Below the pieces are notes generated by a model. That model ran no database searches. It had not been told where the DNA came from and saw only the letters and a list, made by a program, of their open reading frames with translations. Positions 24,664 through 32,762 of a stretch of DNA of 64,000 nt are shown in pieces (position 1 is the first letter of the stretch; each line of letters opens with the position of its first letter). This DNA comes from a virus, in IMG/VR virus record IMGVR_UViG_3300025030_000003, positions 1 to 64,000 of that record; one strand, given 5' to 3'. The position numbers and the translations under genes are program-made.

Positions 24664-25301
24664 ACCAATCCCTCAAGAATCTTGGCTTCCTCCGAGATTC
24701 TTTCTTTATATTTTGCTATAAAATGTTCATGGTAGTCCCTGTTATATGCTTCATAATCATTTTTAACACGACCATTAAAAAGGATATCTCTTCCTGAAAA
24801 ATATTCCTTTAACTGTTCAAAAGACACTGGGGTATAATTCCACTTATCCACACCTACATCAGTGGATAATCCGTAGTCTGGACAAGTATTATGTACGTGT
24901 CCGTACAAATGCCAAGCTCCGTGAAAGGAACGATTCCAGCTTCTGTGAGGATAGTGGGAAAGATAAATATATTGACCGTCTACTGTTATGCTTTTACCTT
25001 TATACATTCCTTGAATTAGACCGTCTATCTGCATCTTTCTATATACTTGTTCCGTATCGTGGTTTCCAAGAATTAAAAATTTCTGTCCGTTCAGCATAGG
25101 GAGTACATGTTTATAATTCTGATGTCCCCATATCATATCGCCCAACATCCATATAGTATCTCTGTTAGTAACAACGGAGTTCCAATTATTTATTAAAGCT
25201 TCGTTCATCTCTTCAACTGATTTATAGGGTCTATTGCAATATCCTATAATATTTTTTGACCCTATATGTAAATCTGCTGTAAAGAATATATTAGATTTCA
25301 A
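24657..25301 (-). CDS. Calcineurin-like metallophosphoesterase
   Basis: 214 residues. Metal motifs in order: FTADLHIGS near residue 8 (DxH), WMLGDMIWG near 53 (GDxxx), LILGNHDTE near 76 (GNHD), YLSHYPHRSW near 114 (H), and LYGHVHN near 132 (GHxH). Small phosphoesterase class seen in many phages; substrate may be nucleotides, RNA ends or proteins. The C-terminus AKILEGLVC looks like a decayed MxEL tail. Confidence 0.9.
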   Translation of the reverse strand: MKSNIFFTADLHIGSKNIIGYCNRPYKSVEEMNEALINNWNSVVTNRDTIWMLGDMIWGHQNYKHVLPMLNGQKFLILGNHDTEQVYRKMQIDGLIQGMYKGKSITVDGQYIYLSHYPHRSWNRSFHGAWHLYGHVHNTCPDYGLSTDVGVDKWNYTPVSFEQLKEYFSGRDILFNGRVKNDYEAYNRDYHEHFIAKYKERISEEAKILEGLVC

Positions 25302-25591
25302 GATATCAGCTCCTCCATCATTATTTTTGTGCTTATATAATCCATTGCTTCTTTTTTAGTATCAAATTCATACCAAATACTGTTGTCCCTGTTGTTATTT
25401 ATAGAAAGATATATTGTAGCTAGGAACATTGATTGGTCTAACTTACAATAATCCATTTTATTTCCTTTATAGTATTCTTCATGGAATATATGTTTATCAT
25501 ATCTATACAATAATTCTAATTGGGAGTCATCTTTAAATTTCTTTATATATGCTTTATTGGGATTTATATTACCTAACTCAGCAAGTCTCAT
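25298..25591 (-). CDS. 97-residue protein with MxEL tail (MMEELIS)
   Basis: MRLAELGNINPNKAYIKKF..., tyrosine-rich middle (LLYRYDKHIFHEEYYKG). Ends AMDYISTKIMMEELIS. ATGA overlap with the phosphoesterase gene. Confidence 0.73.
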   Translation of the reverse strand: MRLAELGNINPNKAYIKKFKDDSQLELLYRYDKHIFHEEYYKGNKMDYCKLDQSMFLATIYLSINNNRDNSIWYEFDTKKEAMDYISTKIMMEELIS

Positions 25592-25955
25592 CTACTAACT
25601 CCATCATAGTAAGAGTAGCTAACATAGCTTCTTCATCTATCCCGCCATGTCTTTCTAGTAGGGTATCAATTATGTTACAAGAGACGTATCCATATACATC
25701 TTGAACAGGTTCATTCAGTGTTTCTGCTAACCAATTATCAAAAGGTTCTGGAAATCCTATTTCTAAGTGGGAATACTCTACATTCTCATCTTTGGGGGTA
25801 CAGTAGTGATGAGAGCTACCTTGAATACTAACGGTAAATCCATCTTTACAAACTATAGCAGGTCTAGGAAAACTGTATCTTCCGAAAGGTGCACGTTTGT
25901 ATGATAATTTAAGGTATTCTTTTAAATTCATCCTAGATACCGTTTTCTTGTACAT
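25578..25955 (-). CDS. 125-residue protein with MxEL-like tail (TMMELVDETC)
   Basis: Contains APFGRYSFPRPAIVCKDGFTVSIQGS, a pattern I recall from small phage proteins (F-G-x-Y-S-F-P-R...). Ends LATLTMMELVDETC; the extra residues come from a 14-base overlap with the next gene. Confidence 0.72.
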   Translation of the reverse strand: MYKKTVSRMNLKEYLKLSYKRAPFGRYSFPRPAIVCKDGFTVSIQGSSHHYCTPKDENVEYSHLEIGFPEPFDNWLAETLNEPVQDVYGYVSCNIIDTLLERHGGIDEEAMLATLTMMELVDETC

Positions 25956-26118
25956 GTTTTAATAATCTTTTAACTTCTATAGCAGGAACAGTTATGTTTT
26001 TTAATAATTCGTCATTAGTATTTAATAAATCATCTACTGATAAATTTATTATATCTTCTTTTATATAATATTGTGATGATAATAATTTTTCTAATAATGA
26101 ATTTTTGTTTTTTGACAT
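25933..26118 (-). CDS. 61-residue helical protein
   Basis: MSKNKNSLLEKLLSSQYYIKE..., acidic helices, no tail. Overlaps the next gene by 23 bases. Confidence 0.65.
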   Translation of the reverse strand: MSKNKNSLLEKLLSSQYYIKEDIINLSVDDLLNTNDELLKNITVPAIEVKRLLKHVQENGI

Positions 26119-26139
26119 ATAATTTCTCCTTTTACATCC

Positions 26140-26175
26140 ATTATAATAAATAAAAGGGTTGTTGTCAACCCTTTT
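26140..26175 (-). promoter_or_regulatory. Terminator-promoter composite
   Basis: Hairpin AAAAGGGTTG/CAACCCTTTT (26152-26161, 26166-26175) followed by TTTATTTATT on the minus strand; its loop and second arm contain the -35 TTGACA of a promoter with 17-bp spacer and TATAAT (26140-26168). Ends one unit and starts the next. Confidence 0.75.
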
Positions 26176-26187
26176 GTAAAGAAATAT

Positions 26188-26430
26188 TTATCTATCTTTA
26201 GTTACTTTAATTTGTACGATATGGTTAGGAGTGATTACTGACCAGTCTTGATACTGTACTGTTACCCAAGGATGACGAAGGTAAGTATAACTAGGTTCTT
26301 CTACTACATCCTGTATGAGTTCTCTCATAGTTTCTTTAACTAGATGTTTCTCATAAGCTTCCATATAGCATTTCTTGGGAGCCAATTGAAATTGTTTAGG
26401 TTGTTTAGTTTTTTCCCAACGTCTACTCAT
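26188..26430 (-). CDS. 80-residue protein behind the tail gene
   Basis: MSRRWEKTKQPKQFQLAPKK..., basic, beta-rich end (WVTVQYQDWSVITPNHIVQI). Coupled to the tail protein gene by one-base overlap. An internal TMRELIQD looks like the tail motif but sits mid-protein. Confidence 0.68.
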   Translation of the reverse strand: MSRRWEKTKQPKQFQLAPKKCYMEAYEKHLVKETMRELIQDVVEEPSYTYLRHPWVTVQYQDWSVITPNHIVQIKVTKDR

Positions 26431-27017
26431 TATTTTAGATACACTATAACTCTTCCAGAACCTTGAGTAGGGGTTCCAGTAAAATATATTCTTATATCGG
26501 AATTATAAGAATATTCAAAACCGCTTGCTTTTTCATATAAGTTAGATACTGTTAGTTCTGAATCTGTAGCAATAGTAAACAAATCAGAAACGAGAGCATC
26601 CCCTACCGTTATTGTTCCTTCGTCAAATGCACTTTCTACTTCTATTACTACTTTATCTACAAAATACCCGTCATAGGTATTTCCTATAGTAATCCAATCT
26701 AATCCAAAAGTATTAAAATCAAAATCTCCTACAATTTTGCCTATTTCATCATATACTTCTTTAATTGCGTTTTGTACGTTAGTGGATGTTAAGTTACCCG
26801 TAGGAGTAAAAGGTAAATCAGTAGCAGTAGCACTTCCAGACACGTCGCCTGTTGTACTTTTAAGTATTCCCCCAAGGGTACCAATTTTTAAATTAGGTAC
26901 TATGGTCTTTTTATCAATAGTTAATCCGCTTGCATCCGACGTAAGGGTAGTTTTGTTAGCTTTACCAATGGAAAATACTCCACTAAGGGTACCGATAATG
27001 TTTTCAATTAATCCCAC
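26430..27017 (-). CDS. Tail/fibre protein
   Basis: 195 residues. N-terminus MGLIENIIGTLSGVFSIGKANK parallels that of the small tail protein at 13048. Threonine, serine and glycine rich, with TPTGNLTSTNVQNAIKEVYD, typical of tail fibre shafts. Preceded by an early-type promoter (27064-27092), unlike the other tail genes. Confidence 0.72.
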   Translation of the reverse strand: MGLIENIIGTLSGVFSIGKANKTTLTSDASGLTIDKKTIVPNLKIGTLGGILKSTTGDVSGSATATDLPFTPTGNLTSTNVQNAIKEVYDEIGKIVGDFDFNTFGLDWITIGNTYDGYFVDKVVIEVESAFDEGTITVGDALVSDLFTIATDSELTVSNLYEKASGFEYSYNSDIRIYFTGTPTQGSGRVIVYLK

Positions 27018-27063
27018 AACAAATTTCTCCTTTTATGAATACTATACGATATCTTTTTAATTA

Positions 27064-27092
27064 ATTATATCACGATAACGGGATTATGTCAA
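27064..27092 (-). promoter_or_regulatory. Early-type promoter
   Basis: TTGACA, 17-bp spacer, TGA-TATAAT, overlapping the end of the upstream late gene. Confidence 0.75.
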
Positions 27093-28085
27093 GCTACTAT
27101 AAATTTTATCTATCATATCTTCTATTTTAGTATCCCCAGAGAATTCAAAGGATAATCTTTTTTTATCTACCGTTTTTCCTATCTTAATATCTATCTGGAT
27201 ATCAGAATATTCTTGATATTCTTTGTGTTCTTTTCCAGCATTATAATAAATAGTAATCATGCCACTGAAAAGTTTCCCTTTAAATCCAATTGTGGTTTTA
27301 AGGAATTTTTCCCCATAAGGATAATTTCTAACTATTTTAAATCTATCTCCTAATTTATTAGATAGCATTCCTAACATTTTTTCTATTATGTTAGTTTCTA
27401 AATACTCATCTCTTTTTTGAGTTATCTTCCCAGTAGCTTTTTCCTGTCTCAGTTCAAAAGTTTCTATTATCTCAAAAGAATCTCTAGTCAAAAATATGGC
27501 TTGGTGGGGTTCGTCTGGATGTATGATAGATTTACTTTTTTCTTCAGCATTATCTACTAAAACTTTTATCCCAGCTTTTACTAATAATTGATTACTTATC
27601 TTGGGGCTTAGTACTGTTTTATTAGTCAAACCTACAGTTATCATTCTGTAAAATTGATATCCAGCTCTTATTCCCCTATTAACTACGTAATTTTGATAAA
27701 TAACATCCCATCTTTCCTCTGGAAACATTATACTTAAATAGTGAATAAATTGTTCCCTTGTTAAATCTTGTAAATATAGGGTTTGGTTAGGGACAGTATT
27801 TCTAACAATTGCTAAATATCTTCTATTTGTTCCAAATCCTATGTCAGAAGGATGATGCACAACATAGTCAGCGGGAAAAGCATATACCCCAGCGGGGTCT
27901 TCATGTGTTCCAGCAGGGTCATAGACTATCCTTTTATCCAGAACATCAGATTTAAAATTAGAGAAGTGAACATACAAGTTATCTAAGTTTTGAGTTTTGT
28001 ATTTTTCTACAAAATTGACAAATTGCTTAGGATAGTAGTCGGTATAATGCACCTCATTTATTAAATTTATAATTTTTTTAAACAT
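27084..28085 (-). CDS. Late-tagged protein with DPAGTYAFP-type domain
   Basis: 333 residues. N-terminal tag MFKKIINLINEVHY. Then LYVHFSNFKSDVLDKR and DPAGVYAFPADYVVHH, a module I recall from many large-phage proteins (H-F-S ... P-x-G-I-Y-A-Y-P). Function not established; ADP-ribosyltransferase-like activity is a speculation based on the T4 Alt parallel. One base after the metallopeptidase-like gene. Confidence 0.72.
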   Translation of the reverse strand: MFKKIINLINEVHYTDYYPKQFVNFVEKYKTQNLDNLYVHFSNFKSDVLDKRIVYDPAGTHEDPAGVYAFPADYVVHHPSDIGFGTNRRYLAIVRNTVPNQTLYLQDLTREQFIHYLSIMFPEERWDVIYQNYVVNRGIRAGYQFYRMITVGLTNKTVLSPKISNQLLVKAGIKVLVDNAEEKSKSIIHPDEPHQAIFLTRDSFEIIETFELRQEKATGKITQKRDEYLETNIIEKMLGMLSNKLGDRFKIVRNYPYGEKFLKTTIGFKGKLFSGMITIYYNAGKEHKEYQEYSDIQIDIKIGKTVDKKRLSFEFSGDTKIEDMIDKIYSSLT

Positions 28086-28086
28086 G

Positions 28087-28794
28087 TTATTTACCTATAT
28101 AAGGTTCTATCTCTAAATTCCAAAACTCTTCTGGAGATTTAAAGTGTTGTTGAGCTAACATTCTCTTAAAAGCATTAGCATTAGCTACTTTTTCTAATGG
28201 TAAGTTTTCATATGCTTTTCTTTCTTTTATCATGTCTCTTAAATATAGTTTAAAATCCTCATCACTGGTTATTTTAAATTCTTCTTTATTTCTTTTAAAA
28301 TATTCGGCATGTTCTTTATAGGATTTATTATAAAAGTCTGGGCTTACTATATAATTCAGAGCATGTTCTATCTCATGAACTAATTGTTTGGGTCTATCCA
28401 ACACAGATATTCTATTGTCTATAGATACAAAAGGTATTTCTTCCCCAGATGCTGTTTTCCCCACAGAAAAGAAACTTCCTTCGGGTTGGAATATTATAGG
28501 CAACCCTCCTATTTTCTTATAAACAGTGGGAGCTTCGGAAGTTAATAAGTCTGATAATTTAATATCGTTAGTTAAGCTTTTATCATAAATAGTCTGATTG
28601 AATATGGGAGCCTTATTCATAATATCCCAGAAATCTAAACCGTAGTAACTTTCCAACCATTTTTGGAATTCGGGGTATGTTTTTATATCTGAGCTTAATA
28701 CTTCTGATTTAAGTAATTCTAAATCTTTATTTAATATATGCTTAGTTAGAGGATTGACTCTCTCATTAACTAGCTTTAATATTTTCTTAAACAT
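28087..28794 (-). CDS. Late-tagged protein with HExxH metallopeptidase motif
   Basis: 235 residues. N-terminal tag MFKKILKLVNERVNP. At about residue 139, LVHEIEHALNYI supplies the HExxH zinc motif with a downstream acidic helix (DEDFKLYLRDMIKERKAYE), as in small zincins. Late-type promoter immediately upstream. Could be a packaged protease delivered to the host. Confidence 0.72.
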   Translation of the reverse strand: MFKKILKLVNERVNPLTKHILNKDLELLKSEVLSSDIKTYPEFQKWLESYYGLDFWDIMNKAPIFNQTIYDKSLTNDIKLSDLLTSEAPTVYKKIGGLPIIFQPEGSFFSVGKTASGEEIPFVSIDNRISVLDRPKQLVHEIEHALNYIVSPDFYNKSYKEHAEYFKRNKEEFKITSDEDFKLYLRDMIKERKAYENLPLEKVANANAFKRMLAQQHFKSPEEFWNLEIEPYIGK

Positions 28795-28818
28795 ACCATA
28801 ACCCTAATAAACATCTTC

Positions 28819-28835
28819 GTTTATAATATAAATTA
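28819..28835 (-). promoter_or_regulatory. Late-type promoter
   Basis: AATTTATATTATAAACG on the minus strand, 24 bases before ATG 28794. Confidence 0.5.
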
Positions 28836-28836
28836 A

Positions 28837-29331
28837 TTAATCGTCATCATCTAAATTAAAGGTATTAGAAGTAATACCATAATTAGGGTTTAATCTAGGT
28901 AATCCTCCATTTATAATTAAAGGCATATAAGGGGCATGTATCACGCTTCTCAACATAGCTTCTAAATCATCTTTTTCATTATCATCTGTTAATTCAGCCA
29001 TAACCCTAGAAGATAGATGAACGCTATCAAGATATTCTATTAATGATTCCCTATCTTTAAAATGGATTGGACTAAAATTATCAGCTTCCAACTCTTCTAC
29101 TTTTAAACAATAGTTACCTTCAAAGATTCCATATCCTTCTTTATTAGCTATATAATTATAATAGAGTTCTCCTTCATCATGATACATTATATTATCCGAC
29201 AAGAATACAACTTTATCAGCTCTCTGAGTATCTGCTGATTTAAGGTAGACAAATCCTCCTTCAGAAGAAAGTTTTTCTACTATAGTTGTAGCTAAAACAA
29301 GATTATCTAAATGTTTTAATTTTAAATACAT
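28837..29331 (-). CDS. Hypothetical protein with internal MxEL tail plus acidic extension
   Basis: 164 residues. FKDRESLIEYLDSVHLSSRVMAELTDD at about 93-119 is a full tail, but the protein continues for about 50 residues to an acidic end (NTFNLDDDD). Last gene of the rtcB unit. Confidence 0.7.
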   Translation of the reverse strand: MYLKLKHLDNLVLATTIVEKLSSEGGFVYLKSADTQRADKVVFLSDNIMYHDEGELYYNYIANKEGYGIFEGNYCLKVEELEADNFSPIHFKDRESLIEYLDSVHLSSRVMAELTDDNEKDDLEAMLRSVIHAPYMPLIINGGLPRLNPNYGITSNTFNLDDDD

Positions 29332-29340
29332 GACTAATCC

Positions 29341-30546
29341 TTAGTTAGATTTAAAGTTATAGATAGGTTTTATGATATCCAATATCTCTACAGTATCCTG
29401 AACTAGCATAATTATCTCTTCTGAGGGTTTGTAAGCCATAGGAGCTTCATCTAAAGTGGATTGTTTTACAGAAGTGGAATAAACATTCGCCATTTCTTTT
29501 TCAAAATCTTCCAATTTTAAAGTATCCTTAGCTTTAGACCTAGACATCAATCTTCCAGCACCGTGGGGAGCCGAATAATTCCAATCTTTATTACCTTTTC
29601 CAATAGCCAGTATAGAACCGTCCCTCATATTTAAAGGAATTAAAACTAGTTCTTCTAACTCTGCCGAGATAGCTCCTTTTCTTATTATTCCATTTTCGTC
29701 AATATAATTATGGATAGTTTCAAATCGTTCTATTTCATTTAAGCCTAGAGATTTAACTATTCTGTTAGCCATATTATGTCTACTAATAGAAGCATATTTT
29801 TGAGCAATTCTTAAATCATATATGTATTCATCCTTAAGGGTACCCTCTAAGAAACACAAATGTTTAGGAGTTTTATATTTTTCGTTATACTGCTTAGTTT
29901 CTTCTATATAATTCTGTAATTCTTCAAACTTGCCTTCTTGTTTAAAAGATTCTATCTTTTCTTTATGAAAAGCTTTTACTTTATCCGCACAATATTTCTC
30001 TGCTATTCTCTGATGATACTCTGCAACACATTTTCCAAAATTTCTCGAACCGCTGTGAATTACTAGGTACTTATTATCCTCTGAATCTACGTTTATTTCT
30101 ATGAAATGGTTTCCTCCACCTAAAGAACCCACACCTTTTAGAAATTCTCCAAAATCCCTGCCAAGTTTCTTACCTATTTTTTTAACATCGTCCTCTATAC
30201 TAGAAACATTAGCAACAACTTTATTATTGTTTTTAAATCCGTGTGGAATATTATGTCTTATATAATCATCTATGTCTGATAGATTTAATTCTGATTTATC
30301 CAACTTAACTGTAAGCATACCACAACCAATATCTACCCCTATTAAATTAGGAACAACCCTATCTTTCATGAGAGCAGTAAAACCTATCACGCATCCTTTA
30401 CCAGCATGTGTATCAGGCATAATTCTCACATTAGCATCTACGAAAGCAGGAGTGTTTATTAATTCTATTACTTGACTCAATGCTTCTTTTTCTATATTGT
30501 CAGTATATATTATTGCATTACTATATTTGCCATCTAAATTTATCAT
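29341..30546 (-). CDS. rtcB: RNA-splicing ligase RtcB
   Basis: 401 residues from ATG 30546 (GGAG site). Manganese and GMP motifs: MPDTHAGKGCVIGFT near residue 45, NLIGVDIGCGM near 70 (DxGCGM cysteine), GSLGGGNHFIEI near 140 (GGGNHF), HSGSRNFG near 165, and SAPHGAGRLMSRS near 330 with the GMP-accepting histidine. Joins 2',3'-cyclic or 3'-phosphate ends to 5'-OH RNA using GTP, the chemistry left by many toxin RNases. Confidence 0.95.
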   Translation of the reverse strand: MINLDGKYSNAIIYTDNIEKEALSQVIELINTPAFVDANVRIMPDTHAGKGCVIGFTALMKDRVVPNLIGVDIGCGMLTVKLDKSELNLSDIDDYIRHNIPHGFKNNNKVVANVSSIEDDVKKIGKKLGRDFGEFLKGVGSLGGGNHFIEINVDSEDNKYLVIHSGSRNFGKCVAEYHQRIAEKYCADKVKAFHKEKIESFKQEGKFEELQNYIEETKQYNEKYKTPKHLCFLEGTLKDEYIYDLRIAQKYASISRHNMANRIVKSLGLNEIERFETIHNYIDENGIIRKGAISAELEELVLIPLNMRDGSILAIGKGNKDWNYSAPHGAGRLMSRSKAKDTLKLEDFEKEMANVYSTSVKQSTLDEAPMAYKPSEEIIMLVQDTVEILDIIKPIYNFKSN

Positions 30547-30575
30547 TATTTTTCTCCAATTGTCTATATATTCCA

Positions 30576-30604
30576 AGCATAACATAAATTTTTATATATT
30601 TCAA
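30576..30604 (-). promoter_or_regulatory. Early promoter of rtcB
   Basis: TTGAAA, 17-bp spacer, TGT-TATGCT. Confidence 0.55.
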
Positions 30605-30605
30605 G

Positions 30606-31196
30606 CTATTTTCTTAAATCATAAAGATATGTTACTTTTGGTTTAGTTTTTACGTAAATAGCTTCTCCAGTTTCTAAAGCTTTTTTAATTTCTTTAGCGA
30701 ACGGTTTAAGTTCTCCTTTATTTTTAGTTCTTATACATTTATCATGATATCTTTTATCTCTATATAAGATAACTCTTCCAGCACTGGTATATCCAATATG
30801 TTCGAAGTTACTTGCTTTGTATATTATCCCAGTGTGTCCAAAAGTTTGGTCTGCGTAGGAAATTACTTTTTTAATATCTGTATTTTTCTTTAACCATTTT
30901 AATGTTTTCCCTATGAAATAGCTCTCTGTATTTCGAGGAGTATCATCTATACAGCATAACCTTCTTAATTCTATCACATCTCTCTCTTCATCAGCATACT
31001 TTTTCCAACAATTAGCCATAGCCATCTTACCATAAATCATGGCACCAATCATTTCATCACCTTTCATTAACCTGAAACAGTAATCTATTCTCAGTCCATT
31101 AATACTTTTACTGTAGTGCCACTTCTCTACAAAGTCTTTTATATCTTTTCTGGTACATAGTTCTACAATATAATTTCTTACAGAAGTTTCTTTCAT
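30606..31196 (-). CDS. mom: Mom-family DNA adenine modification protein
   Basis: 196 residues, GNAT-like fold. Diagnostic stretch VIELRRLCCIDDTPRNTESYF followed by KVISYADQTFGHTGIIYKASNF matches the phage Mom family (Mu Mom converts adenine to N6-carbamoylmethyladenine in DNA). Such modification protects phage DNA from restriction. In an early unit with the tRNA and small tailed proteins. Whether a second co-factor enzyme is needed is unknown. Confidence 0.87.
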   Translation of the reverse strand: MKETSVRNYIVELCTRKDIKDFVEKWHYSKSINGLRIDYCFRLMKGDEMIGAMIYGKMAMANCWKKYADEERDVIELRRLCCIDDTPRNTESYFIGKTLKWLKKNTDIKKVISYADQTFGHTGIIYKASNFEHIGYTSAGRVILYRDKRYHDKCIRTKNKGELKPFAKEIKKALETGEAIYVKTKPKVTYLYDLRK

Positions 31197-31357
31197 TATG
31201 CTAATATATTTCTTTCTGGAAAATTTATTATTTTCTTATCTTTATTTATTTTAGAATTTAATAATTTTTTGCAAAGTTTAGCACAATCTGTGCAAATTAA
31301 TAAATCTCCGTCTCCTAGGTATTTTTCTTTATCTTCTTTACAAAATCTACAAGACAT
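31196..31357 (-). CDS. Small zinc-binding protein, 53 residues
   Basis: MSCRFCKEDKEKYLGDGDLL then CTDCAKLCKKLL: two CxxC knuckles. AAGGAG site; TAATG coupling to mom. May assist Mom, as regulators often sit beside it, but that is only position. Confidence 0.65.
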   Translation of the reverse strand: MSCRFCKEDKEKYLGDGDLLICTDCAKLCKKLLNSKINKDKKIINFPERNILA

Positions 31358-31367
31358 TTTTATCTCC

Positions 31368-31691
31368 TTAATTAACTAACTCGTTTAACATTTTTAAACT
31401 ATTCAATTCTTCTTCCGACACTACGTATGCGTTATGTCCTTGTAGCACATTTCCAACTATACTATCTGCTATATCACAAATGTTCCAAGCACTCTTTTGT
31501 TTAGTTTTATCTTTCCAGAGCATGTCATATTTTAAAGGGTAGCAACATCCGACATACCTGTAAACCCAATACTGAGAACCAGATTTAAAACAATTAACTA
31601 TATCGTCGAAAGGAGAGGTTAGTACAAATATTTCCCTACTTGTTAGATAATTTGTTACTTCAGATAATGTCTCTTCTTCTAATTTAATCAT
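31368..31691 (-). CDS. 107-residue protein with MxEL tail (MLNELVN)
   Basis: Beta-type middle (SGSQYWVYRYVGCCYPLKYDM). Ends SEEELNSLKMLNELVN. Overlaps upstream gene by 8 bases. Confidence 0.73.
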   Translation of the reverse strand: MIKLEEETLSEVTNYLTSREIFVLTSPFDDIVNCFKSGSQYWVYRYVGCCYPLKYDMLWKDKTKQKSAWNICDIADSIVGNVLQGHNAYVVSEEELNSLKMLNELVN

Positions 31692-31917
31692 TTACTAACT
31701 CATCCATCATCTCAAACCTAAATTCATCTAAAGCTATAAAATTTTTATTATTAAGTATGTACTCTTTTAACTCTTTTCTACCCATACCATGTTTATTATG
31801 GAACATTTCATGAAAATTACCTGTTTGAGGTATTTTATTTCGAGATTGAAGTTTCCAGCCATCATACCCTTCCACTAAAAGATATCCAGTTTTCAATAAT
31901 CTATTCCAAAAAATCAT
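31684..31917 (-). CDS. 77-residue protein with MxEL tail (MMDELVND)
   Basis: MIFWNRLLKTGYLLVEGYDGW...; ends LDEFRFEMMDELVND. ATGA overlap upstream. Confidence 0.72.
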   Translation of the reverse strand: MIFWNRLLKTGYLLVEGYDGWKLQSRNKIPQTGNFHEMFHNKHGMGRKELKEYILNNKNFIALDEFRFEMMDELVND

Positions 31918-32222
31918 CCTATTAATTCTCCCATGGTTATAGAAGGGAGAACAAAGTTGTATATTAATTCGTTAGACAGTAATCGTTCTTTAAGACCCAT
32001 GAACAATACCGTAGTAGGAGTATCTTCAGAAATTAATTCATTTAACTCTTTAACTATCTGGCAGGGACAGTCCTTCAGATAAAAAATATCTATTATACAA
32101 GATAGCCTATTATATACATGAGGATTTTTAGTCTGTTGTTTGTAATACCTACGTGCTTCTCCTCGGTATTTTTCCATCTCATCGAACAAAGTATTCAAAA
32201 CTATCCATTTATCTATTATCAT
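31914..32222 (-). CDS. 102-residue helical protein with MxEL tail (TMGELIG)
   Basis: MIIDKWIVLNTLFDEMEKYR..., two cysteines in DCPCQI. Ends YNFVLPSITMGELIG. Confidence 0.72.
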   Translation of the reverse strand: MIIDKWIVLNTLFDEMEKYRGEARRYYKQQTKNPHVYNRLSCIIDIFYLKDCPCQIVKELNELISEDTPTTVLFMGLKERLLSNELIYNFVLPSITMGELIG

Positions 32223-32449
32223 GAAACTAGCTCTATCATTGTTTTTATAGTATCTAACTCTTGAGTTACTATTTCGAAGGGGTTATCACAACATTTTTTA
32301 TAAAGTTCATCAAAGTTGGTAGCTTGAAATTGCATACCCCATTCTCTGTAATAGAAGTCATACTCTATGGTATAAACCCCTACACCAAACCTTAGTACTT
32401 GACATAGGTGTTTTATTTCTTTATGATATACAAAGAATTTTTCTAACAT
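32219..32449 (-). CDS. 76-residue protein with MxEL tail (TMIELVS)
   Basis: Start set at ATG 32449 (MLEKFFVYHKEIKH, AAGGAAA upstream) because a longer frame would run into the tRNA. Ends VTQELDTIKTMIELVS. First protein after tRNA-Trp in the same transcript. Confidence 0.7.
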   Translation of the reverse strand: MLEKFFVYHKEIKHLCQVLRFGVGVYTIEYDFYYREWGMQFQATNFDELYKKCCDNPFEIVTQELDTIKTMIELVS

Positions 32450-32471
32450 AATATATTTCCTTAAATAAAAT

Positions 32472-32546
32472 CGCAAGGTGGGGGAATCGAACCCTATACC
32501 GTCTTGAGTTTTGGAGACTCCTATTCTACCATTGAACTAACCCTGC
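32472..32546 (-). tRNA. tRNA-Trp (CCA)
   Basis: 75 bases. Acceptor arm GCAGGGT/ACCTTGC pairs fully with one G-T, D arm GTTC/GAAT, anticodon loop CTCCAAA with CCA at 34-36, T loop TTCGATT, discriminator G as usual for Trp; the 3' CCA is not encoded. The outer anticodon-stem pair is mismatched and the T stem has only three good pairs, so it is a weak or decaying tRNA. Own promoter directly upstream. Confidence 0.82.
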
Positions 32547-32555
32547 ATATCTTAT

Positions 32556-32584
32556 ATAATATCATACACTATAATTTATTTCAA
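32556..32584 (-). promoter_or_regulatory. Early promoter of the tRNA-mom unit
   Basis: TTGAAA, 17-bp spacer, TGA-TATTAT, 10 bases before the tRNA. Confidence 0.65.
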
Positions 32585-32591
32585 GTATTTG

Positions 32592-32762
32592 TTAAGGAAT
32601 ATTAATTATTTTTAATTCACAACAAGTGCATCTTGTTTTTCTACATTCATGACATATTTTTATGAAAGAATTACTTTTTAAAAATTCTTCTCCGCATACT
32701 ATACATTTAGATTTAGATACACAGGGAAAACCAATTTTTCTAGCACATCTTATACAAAACAT
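32592..32762 (-). CDS. Small double zinc-knuckle protein, 56 residues
   Basis: MFCIRCARKIGFPCVSKSK, then CIVCGEEF, CHECRK and CTCCEL: ten cysteines in five pairs or near-pairs, enough for two zinc ions. TAATG coupling to the upstream tailed gene. Confidence 0.7.
   Translation of the reverse strand: MFCIRCARKIGFPCVSKSKCIVCGEEFLKSNSFIKICHECRKTRCTCCELKIINIP

Noticed and set aside
24657-25301. Counting the phosphoesterase end AKILEGLVC as a true MxEL tail
   Set aside because: The Glu and Leu are displaced by Gly (EGL) and the methionine is missing; noted as possibly decayed but left out of the fifty.
26188-26430. TMRELIQD in the 26188 protein as an MxEL tail
   Set aside because: It is in the middle of an 80-residue protein behind a tail gene, with about 40 structured residues after it and no acidic lead-in; probably chance.
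32472-32546. Recoding of UGA as tryptophan in this phage
   Set aside because: The tRNA-Trp anticodon is CCA, not UCA, and many genes end in TGA at ATGA overlaps without read-through frames.
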